A DNA stretch of 40,228 nt from Rodentolepis nana (lineage: Eukaryota > Platyhelminthes > Cestoda > Cyclophyllidea > Hymenolepididae): positions 1,433 to 41,660 of the forward strand of contig UZAE01012435.1 of NCBI GenBank assembly GCA_900617975.1. The letters run 5' to 3'. Each line of letters starts with the position of its first letter. Within the stretch, counting starts at the first letter, position 1. Of this stretch, positions 32,700 to 40,228 are shown one piece after another. Both the position numbers and the translations under genes were made by a program. The notes under the pieces were generated by a model. That model did no database searches. It saw only the letters and a list, made by a program, of their open reading frames with translations, and had not been told where the DNA came from.

Positions 32700-33330
32700 A
32701 AAATTTGAGCTGCAAAGGGTGAGAGTGATTACTACAGTGAGAAAGCCTTGAAAGTGAAGATAAGTTTCCAAATTCCACTGCACAAGCAATCGCGAAAGGC
32801 CAGTCCAATCAACTTTCTAAGCCATCGTTAGAAATTTATTATTTTACTGTTACACGAAATTTCAAATTTCAGTTAATTCGTCCCTGAGAGATAACGGTAA
32901 ATTTAATATGGGCTAGCATTTGAAATTTACTTGGTCCAGATTGACTGTTAAGGTAATAATCAAATTCGTCATTGACGAATTGTCCCCATTGAACCCCATC
33001 CTGACGTATATTTTTTCAGACAGTTAAGACATAATATCGCATTTCTTATTCCGCAGTGAGTAGGTAATCCATCGGATAGATCATATTTACGAGTATGTTA
33101 GCAGTAAATTATTTCAGCGGTCTTGTAAAAGATTATGTTTTTAAACAATTTATAATATATTTATGCAATTTCTTGAAGCATCTACCAGGGTAATGGCAAA
33201 ATTCAATCATTGATTGGCAAATGGGTTAATTTATATTTCCTTTATTACAATATTAACACTACAATTTTTAAAGACAAAATTGCTCGCAATGTTCAACTGC
33301 AAACCTGTATAACATTACTATTGACAATAT
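32700..33330. other. Upstream flank of V10, no gene
   Basis: Matches the left-arm flank near 8220-8700 in reverse. No open frame of note. Confidence 0.45.
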
Positions 33331-33779
33331 TAATTTATATCAAATGGCAGGCGTTTTGATAGTTACCATTAGCTCTTAAGTTGACATCAGGCATCAGACA
33401 TCGAGGAAGGAACATCAAAGTAGAAAAAAGTCGGGAGGGGAGGAGAGCGTGAAAAGAAGATTGTTTCAAAGATGCAAAAGAGACAGACAGACAGACACAA
33501 AGGTAGAAAAAAGGTGAGGTGAGTACTGTGGAAGTAGTCGAATATTGCATACAATGGGGTGATGGTAGCTTGAAATCAGAATTCAACTGCCGGTTTATAG
33601 ACATTTTTTGCCGTATGAGTATACGTTACCCAGGGTGCACCACATTTTTGCTGTATGAGTATACGTTGCCCAGGGTGCACCCGGACTCTTTTGCCGTGTA
33701 TACGTTGCCCAGGGTGCACCAGTTTGTTTGCCGTATGAGTATACGTTACCCAGGGTGCACCACGTGAAAGGTGCACCAA
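33331..33779 (-). repeat. Dispersed repeat family A, copy A4, with expanded head
   Basis: Mirror partner of A2. On the plus strand the body and tail lie at 33331-33605. The head unit GTATGAGTATACGTTRCCCA, followed by GGGTGCACC, is repeated four times (33610-33641, 33650-33681, 33693-33720, 33730-33761) where the other copies have one. The third unit lacks TATGA. Confidence 0.8.
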
Positions 33780-33799
33780 ATGTGCAACAAATGTCTAAA

Positions 33800-34320
33800 A
33801 CGCAAATATTTTCGAGCTATTTGACAAATATAATGAATTTGAAGAAACAGTTGAAACATAACAGAAATCATAAAGATCGACGATGCTCATCTATGAACAC
33901 TTCTTTCATTTGCAATTTTCGTATTTTAAATTTAATCATAATGGAAATCATATATTTATTATAAATGTGTATTTTTGAACAAGCGTAATTATATTTAAAG
34001 AGGGTAAGCAGTTTCTTTAGCAAATTGACAAATCCTAATAATTTTATGTGCCCGATATTATTGTATAATAATTAGATTTTAGTACTTAATACTAATTACT
34101 TCATTTTAATGAAACATTTAGTTTCATCACTGATAAATTAAATAACTAAATATTGATGCAATTGAGGGCTTAGTAGGCTTAAATTGTGAGAATTAGCCAA
34201 GGGAATTGTACAAGATATTGATTGAGATGTTAAAAATGTTTGTGTTCGTTATATATATCATCACCAACGTGATTGTGACGAATGAGGATAGTGATGCGCA
34301 AACTAATCACGATTTGGTCT
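33800..34320 (-). repeat. Repeat family B, copy B12 (reverse, diverged)
   Basis: Contains TTGACAAATATAATGAATTT near 33820, TTGACAAATCCTAATAATTT near 34025 and the core fragment GTGACGAATGAGGATAGTGA near 34275. Mirror partner of the B pieces at 6870-7400, though parts match the flank at 7560-7740. Confidence 0.5.
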
Positions 34321-34999
34321 CTACTACAAGTTTAATCTAATTGTGTTTACTTTCATATATACCGGTGCTTTGAATATCTGCTTTCATGATGCTTTTATTT
34401 ACATAATTGCACAGTAAATGCCATAGGTGTTAATACTGAACATTATCAATTATTATTGAACTTAAAATAAGCTAACTATTGTTTTATTTTATTCTGGTGT
34501 TAAAATGACATTAAAACAATCAATTTCCTTTCCAAATATTTACTTTCATGGCCAAAAGGCCCATATAAATTACGCTTTGAGCATTCTCCTTTTGACAAAT
34601 GGCCAACAATGCTGTATTTGTCATTAGCTTAATTTTGCTTTGAACATTGTCGATGTTTTTTACTGTAGGTAAGTTAAACGCTTTGGATACAGCCAATACT
34701 TCGTTATGTAAATAGTGAAATAACTAAACCCCCCTTTAAATAGATGATTCTTTAACAGTGCCAATATGTTATTGTTTCTTTTCTTTAAGATAAATGAAAA
34801 ATTCATTTTGGGAAATGGTTAAATCTCAAACCTTACCTTAAATTACCAACCACTATTCACAAAGTGTAAATATGGCGATGTTGAACAAATGGAGTCGGTT
34901 TGTTGAAAAAAATTGAAAAAATAGAAACAGCTTAGTTGCACACAATTGTTTTAATATTTGTAAAACAAAGTGCCTCTACAATATCTAATTGAAAGAAAA

Positions 35000-36384
35000 A
35001 AATAGATTAATGTGCATAAAGAAGACATTTTGCAAATAATTAGAATGTGCACATTTAAGTATGAATAAGCATTTCATTTTATTCTTAATTACGTACGAAC
35101 TTTTTTGCTTACCACATTTAAGTCAATCTAATACCAGAAGCCTACCATTGTTTAATGTGTTGACTTGACATTTAACCTGAGTTTGCGTGAAAAAAGTAAA
35201 CTTTAACGGACATGAACGGAATTTGCAAAGTGAGAGTAGGCCACCACACTGACACATTTTTCACATATGCCTTGTATAGCCTATCAGTGAGAGTGATTAT
35301 GCCTCAACTTCAAGTCGAGAAGTTATAATCCACGTTGTCACTCATATACTGTTCTATAATGAAGCTATTTTTGCCAAAACAAACCCAATTGTTTTAGTGG
35401 CTGCATTGATTGTGGTCGGTATTCTATTAAAATTGGAATTTTAACGCCATTTTCGGTGGAATATGGCTGTTTATAATTGTTTTATTCGTGGAATAAAATA
35501 TAGCCACATAATATTGGGCTTGGCTTAGCCTTAAACATGCATGATATTCGATTCATTTTCAAAAACCATAGCCACTTTGTTTGAAAGTGAATTTATAAAG
35601 GTCAAGTAAAAAACCGACTCCTCATGAAAATGTTTTAATGTTTAATTACCCCGGACTGTACTCACCATCTCCTTGACATATTACCTTGCAAATACTACAA
35701 AATAAAATTTATTTTAAGAAAAACAAGTTCTGCTATTTGTTTGTCCTCCCTTACTTTGCGAGTTGACCAATTCCATTGGCGAATCTACATGACTGACTAT
35801 ACAACATCGACCGTCGAGCATGTTTACCCTATCTTGATCTTTATATTTCAACCCTGTTATTCTGACTGTGTCTGTTGGACAATTGCTTTGAATAGATATT
35901 TTACACAAAGGGAGCCATTTGGCTCAGTTTTATAAAATATTCACTGAGGATGGTTGATGCGGAAACAATTACGATCAAACTCCATTTTTCATTGTCAACT
36001 GATGTGACAAAAGCTCTTGAAAGTAATTGCTATGTATTATTGGTCAGTTTAAGATTGTCGGTGTTGTATTGGAATTATACAATTATTTACAAAAATATTC
36101 ATAATATGTTTCAAACATAATGGCATATGCATTATGCTGAAGTAATTCCATTCGATGCTAGTTTGCCGAATTATTATACAAACTGGGCGCTTCCTTAATT
36201 GTTCACCGAACGGGCAATGGCATAAATCTTGAATACTTGAAAAAGTCCAACTCATATAACAAAGCAAAGTAAACAACAGAAAAAACAAAAGCTGTACAAC
36301 AAATCTTCTCACGAAAATGTTTCGCATATTTAAGGCCATTCAATCAATAAAGATAGAAATTTATTGCAATTTACAAGTTGACTA
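35000..36384. other. Non-coding stretch outside the large inverted duplication
   Basis: AT-rich. Short frames at 35714-35935 and 36049-36339 have no motif or counterpart. Confidence 0.45.
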
Positions 36385-36530
36385 AAATTAAGACGTTTCG
36401 CTTTCACCCAAAATGAAGTGTCGTGACAAACTAAGCAATTGTAAAAACATATTGAAAGCTCTCACTTTCAAAACTCCGAAGTCTTCGAATTCATGAGCAT
36501 CAGGATGCTACAATGTATCATATTTTTAAG
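36385..36530 (-). repeat. Family C module, single copy
   Basis: Minus-strand sequence matching the intron side of the modules at 20540-20960 (GAAAGCTTTCAATCTC-like, then a TGTCATGACA-like stretch), with a donor-like GTGAGAGC after GGAGTTTTGAAA. Confidence 0.35.
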
Positions 36531-36592
36531 AAATTGCTGTTGTGAGGCCTCTTTGCTTCAATTTCATACTCAAATTGACACTGATCTTTCCT

Positions 36593-36646
36593 CCCCCCCC
36601 CCCTCACGCACACACATATTATATATATGTGAGTATAATAAATCAN
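36593..36646. other. Poly-C, CA/TA microsatellite and a single N
   Basis: Eleven C, then CACACACATATTATATATAT, then a single N at 36646 exactly where the mariner frame stops. Looks like a join between contigs or a polished gap. Confidence 0.7.
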
Positions 36647-36648
36647 GA

Positions 36649-37359
36649 TAATGCCGGCCGCTTATCTTCAATTGCATCCTTCAGTTTTTCGAGTTGTTCA
36701 ACATACACATTTGAATTTATCGTTTGGTTCTGCGGCATGAGTTCAAAATACAAAATTCCTTTGTGATCCCACCACACTGACAGCATAATCTTTTTTTGGT
36801 GAATCTCTGCTGCTTTTGATACTGTTTGGGCTGGTTGATCTTGCTTCACCCATGATCTCTTGCAAGTAACATTGTTATGAACTATCCACTTTTCGTCGCC
36901 AGTAACTAGGTTCTTCAGAAATGAATCATTCTCATTGCGTTTCAGTAGCGGCGAATCACAGATGCTAATCCGTTGCGTCAAATGAATTTCCTTTAACTGG
37001 TGAGGGATCCATAAATCAAGTTTCTTGACATAACCAAGGGTTTTTAATTTTTTTTCAATGCATGTATGCGACACATTGAGCAGCTTCTCTGCAATATCTC
37101 GTGTTGTGCTGTGACGATTTGAATCGATAATGGCCTTGATATGGGTTTCATCCACTTCGACTGGGCGGCCAGATCGTTGTGAATTTTTCAGTGAAAAATC
37201 ACCGGAACGAAATCTATCAAACCAATTTCGACACTGCCTTTCTTTTAAGGCTTCATCTCCATATACGGCACATAACTTCTTTTGTGCTAGCGATGCATTC
37301 TTGCTTTTTCGAAAGTAATACAATAAAATGTGTCGGAAGTGCACGTCCTGTTCTTTCAT
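36649..37359 (-). pseudogene. Mariner transposase, C-terminally truncated
   Basis: 237 codons open to the N, where a mariner transposase is usually about 340-350 aa. The DNA-binding half is present: FRHILLYYFRKSKNASLAQK, FDRFRSGDFSLKN, SGRPVEVDETHIKAI (linker), TTRDIAEKLLNVS (second helix-turn-helix). WIPHQL (residues 117-122) and TGDEKW, with the first catalytic Asp at residue 155, follow, then SVWWDHKG and PQNQTI, ending at KRPAL. The second and third catalytic Asp and the YSPDL motif lie beyond the break, so this copy is inactive as assembled. The N-terminal frame has no stops, consistent with a young insertion. An alternative ATG at 37401 is upstream and less family-like. Confidence 0.9.
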
Positions 37360-37543
37360 TTTTAAATTGGGATAAAAAAACAAAACTAAAGAACTAAACA
37401 AAAAAAATTGTTTACTAATTAACCTAGAAGCCCATACAGTAAGAAAAAATATAGGTTAGATGCTCTGGCCACGTTAACAAAACAAAAGAAAGTAAAGAGT
37501 GAATCTGTCAAAAAAAACGACAATGACTTAGTTGCCAACCCAA
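36649..37543 (-). mobile_element. Mariner transposon, 3' end missing
   Basis: On the minus strand the element begins at 37543 with TTGGGTTGGCAACTAAG, a mariner-type terminal inverted repeat, directly after a TA (37544-37545, the expected target dinucleotide). A leader of about 184 nt precedes the transposase ATG at 37359. The element then runs to the N at 36646. The downstream terminal repeat and the last third of the transposase are missing. It sits inside exon 2 of VAL copy V11. Confidence 0.88.
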
Positions 37544-37545
37544 TA

Positions 37546-37882
37546 TTATATGTGAAAAATTGACATTTGAGAGACCGTAAGTTATATAAGTATTTCGACC
37601 GTCCATTGTATCATTTATGCATGTTTTGGCAAAATTTTCAGCCAATGCTTCCATCCCTTGATTGTATCTCTGAAGACGGCATAGCAAATGTTATTATTTA
37701 GAAAATGCAATCGAAATGTAAGAATACTTTTGGGTTTCCATTGCCAGCATTTTTGTAGCCGAAGAAGAGACGCCACGAAGAATAGTATTATGATTTGTCT
37801 CGATATCATTACGATTATTTGTAGTCAATGGTATTGTATATATGGGATAGAAATTAACTAGCAAGATGATTATTTTTAACAT
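37546..37882 (-). pseudogene. V11, VAL copy interrupted by mariner
   Basis: Exon 1 (37882-37739, 144 nt, open): MLKIIILLVNFYPIYT, then TNHNTILRGVSSSATKM and LAM. The usual GT donor is GA, so splicing was already impaired. Exon 2 starts at 37669 after TTCAG: RYNQGMEALAENFAKTC, DGRNTYITYGLSNVNFSHI, and is cut at the TA where mariner begins, leaving about 124 of 210 nt. The remainder of exon 2 and exons 3-4 are not on the other side of the mariner in this assembly. TATAAG lies 41 nt before the ATG (37923). Exon 2 is closest in wording to V7. Confidence 0.88.
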
Positions 37883-38140
37883 ATTGATACTCCCACGTTA
37901 GAGAAAATAAGAAGTCTCTTATATGCTGCAGTTCGATCCAATGATACATTTCTGTAAAATGATTCGCTCGGAACACAATACCTTGTTGCCTCACGACAAT
38001 CTGCGTCTTTGAATAAATTGTGAGTTTATAATAAACACCAACCAGGTAAACACGCATGTTGAATGGCACATTGATATGGGTGCACTTTGGCAAACTTTGG
38101 CTGAATGGAAGGAAAAATAAAATTTTTGAAAACATCTCAT

Positions 38141-38165
38141 TCATTCGAGGTAAATAATGATAGTG
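38141..38165 (+). promoter_or_regulatory. Conserved block upstream of VAL copy V11
   Basis: TCATTCGAGGTAAATAATGA, about 260-280 bp before the ATG. Confidence 0.4.
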
Positions 38166-38249
38166 ACACAAGTGGCAATCTCGAAACCCCATTAGTGAGC
38201 TTTATGTTGTGAAAATGATTGGAAGCAATAGAATTACCCTGAAAGATGG

Positions 38250-40228
38250 ACAACTAGAAGAAAAAAATTTTTGAAATATACTACTGAAATAATTCAACAA
38301 ACTTTTATTCTTTTGACACATACTCAAGCTTGCTTTATTCCCAAGGGATAATTTCAATTTTCTTAGAGTTTGGTCATACTTGCTTCAAAGTTGCTCTTTT
38401 AGCAATTATCGATGTTGTCATAGATAAATTGTTCCGAATTGCAGCATATTAAGACGTAAATAATGAAATCTTTTTACAGGTGGGATCGAGAGTGGTCCAC
38501 GTTCTATCAACCTCTTTATTTCATAATAGAAAGAAAACTGACGAGAATGCTCTATGTGATAGTATGCAAGGGTTAAACTATTTTTGAGCAGACTTGAAAC
38601 AGATGAAAATCCCTTTTTTTAATCATTTTGAAATTAAGTGAAAAATAAATTATTTTAAAATATCGATAATTCATTTTTAAATTAGGCAAATACTTATTGT
38701 TTGAAGGAGAATTAAAATGAAGCTTCACCTTTGACAATAACATGATGGTCAACAATAACATGTCAATTCGCAGTTCTCTAATAGACACAATTAAGAGGGA
38801 CAATGTAAACATTTAACTTGAATGTGGCCTCGTCTTGCCATTAAATCTTTCTTGAAATATATACTTTTCCGCATATTTCTCTAAATTGCACTCACAATAC
38901 CATACTCTTTGGTCTAGATCATCATCAGTAAAAGCACCAAAATCAAACAAATACAAAACAGCCTACCTGTAAATAGTCTTGCTCAATTAGAACAATGAAA
39001 TGATAAAAAACATTATGTTTACAACGCTTTTAAGTACGCGTACATTTTCTTGGGACATACTGTATATGAACACTGAAATTATCAAGTCTTCACTTGAGTT
39101 GTAGCCTGTACTCAAAAAGTGATTAAAGCCACCATATTCATATGCGTCAAATTGTCCCACAAAATTAACGTTTATGATATTTTTTATTTGCAGAATTTGT
39201 AAGGTCATAAATATTAAATTTGGCGTTTTTGAAGATCACACATGAACCTTGGGGCAATATTTTAGGCATGAATTTATAACACATTACAAATACACAATGT
39301 GAACATATTTTATTTATAGTAGTTTATCTGTCATGGTAAACAAGATTATATTGCACCGCCATTTTTAGCTAAGTCGCACCACATAAAATTCATAGGTTAA
39401 TCAAGTATTATTCGTTATAATATTTTGTTTCAACGAAGATTTGATTGAAGTGCCTGTTTTTAATCTGTGATTTTTTTTAATCTTGTAAATTAATACTACG
39501 GAAAAATTTCTTCAATGAAAGTGGCAAAACTCAGAATTACTCCACCATCACCATAATCCTCAACAAAATGTTAGATTGGAAAATTGGAGATGTCAAATAA
39601 ATAAAATAAATTTGCTGTCAAAATGAGGGCTTGATTACATTTCATAGAAAAGGGGATATTAGATTGATTTGAATTCCACTTAAATTTCATAGCCATTTCT
39701 ATATGAACTACTGGGATTGAAATTAGTAGTACCGTGTTTATGAGATTTTATTTTTTGCACATTCAATAGATGTAAAGGGAGCTTTTATAACACCAAATAG
39801 AGGAATCGTTCAGTGGGAATCACTACTTTTTCATATTATTGTTTTAAAATTTGCAAAATCACATGTCTTTTCAAAATTCATTAGCTTCAAGTTTTCAGCT
39901 CATTTCATCTTTTTAGTTTCTGTGACGCAAGTACAATGAATGATGAGTACATGAGCTAAGAAAAATGGTTGCTAAGGTATCCAGAAGGAACAAATCAAGA
40001 TTATAGTCATGGTTACAATAACCAAAATTACAAATAAAAGACAACAAAATGATAAATTAAAAAAAATGAAAATATTAAGCAAATCAAAACAATTTGAAGT
40101 AAAAAATGAAAGCTTGGTTTGAATCCGAGGTAATAAGGACAATATACAGATTTGAATTCCATTTAACTTTAAAGCAATTTCTATATGGACTACCAAGAAC
40201 AAAATAAAAAAGTATAATATCTATCGAA
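38250..40228. other. Non-coding right end with one direct repeat
   Basis: No gene recognised. A block near 39665-39712 (GATTTGAATTCCACTTAAAT, then CCATTTCTATATGAACTAC) recurs at 40149-40193 with small changes, 484 bp apart in the same orientation. The part near 38330-38600 weakly resembles the upstream flanks of V7, V8 and V10. Confidence 0.45.

Larger units (their letters stand above)
26752..35000. repeat. Right arm of the large inverted duplication
   Basis: Reverse match of 16122-6450. It carries the intact VAL gene V10. Relative to the left arm it lacks about 826 bp (junction near 29833) and about 1070 bp (junction near 29391), and has about 640 bp extra containing B11 (roughly 30300-30935). 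The outer end is gradual, with the last clear match around 34880-34970. Confidence 0.85.

Noticed and set aside
33519..33779. Frames on both strands with repeated YPGCTT- or HPGQRI-type peptides
   Set aside because: Generated by the tandem head of repeat A4, not a repeat protein.
6450..35000. The inverted duplication as two haplotypes joined in error
   Set aside because: VAL intron and exon-2 identity of about 80-84 percent is far too low for alleles, and each arm has its own indels; a misjoin at the gap cannot be excluded.
36049..36339. 96-codon minus-strand frame with a hydrophobic stretch
   Set aside because: Isolated, no family resemblance, no conserved copy.

Overview
The window is AT-rich eukaryotic DNA. 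It holds small genes with short introns, many decayed gene copies and dispersed repeats. The only recognisable cellular gene family is a cluster of secreted CAP/SCP-TAPS ('venom allergen-like', VAL) proteins. These carry the flatworm-style block VSPPASNM, a signal peptide and a Cys-rich tail (SCSKCP..HC...LC). That points to a parasitic flatworm, possibly a tapeworm; the assignment rests on motif recognition only, with no search run. I find no bacterial-type operon, CRISPR array, rRNA or convincing tRNA.

I recognise eleven VAL loci, called V1 to V11 here. Plus strand: V1 (1297-1867), V2 (3141-3250), V3 (4406-5000), V4 (5455-5860), V5 (8970-9755) and V9 (29160-29391, promoter only). Minus strand: V6 (13471-12783), V7 (21961-21184), V8 (25226-24455), V10 (32411-31632) and V11 (37882-37546). 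Only V10 is fully intact, with four exons of 141+210+110+109 nt encoding 189 aa. V5 and V7 are complete except for one in-frame TAG each. V3 and V8 carry a few lesions. V1, V2, V4 and V6 are relics. V11 is cut inside exon 2 by a mariner transposon whose 3' half is missing at a one-base N.

Two inverted segmental duplications organise the cluster. The large one pairs about 6450-16122 (left arm) with about 26752-35000 (right arm, reversed) around a 10.6-kb spacer. It carries V5 opposite V10 and V6 opposite the promoter-only relic V9. The smaller pairs about 3975-5400 (V3) with about 24110-25660 (V8). Part of the spacer (about 19750-22300, with V7) looks like an older third copy of the left-arm block at 11000-13700.

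Repeat family A (about 320 bp, AAAT-rich tail) occurs four times. Repeat family B (0.3-0.6 kb or more) occurs about twelve times, twice head to head. A unique block at 16123-17032 contains a near-perfect inverted repeat and ends in a G-rich tract at a 210-base assembly gap.

The VAL copies share a promoter: a TATA box 41-44 nt before the ATG in the better copies, and a conserved block about 200-280 bp further upstream. V5 and V10 differ in exon 2 almost only by amino-acid-changing substitutions, which suggests past diversifying selection. All comparisons were made by eye; identities, counts and repeat boundaries are approximate.
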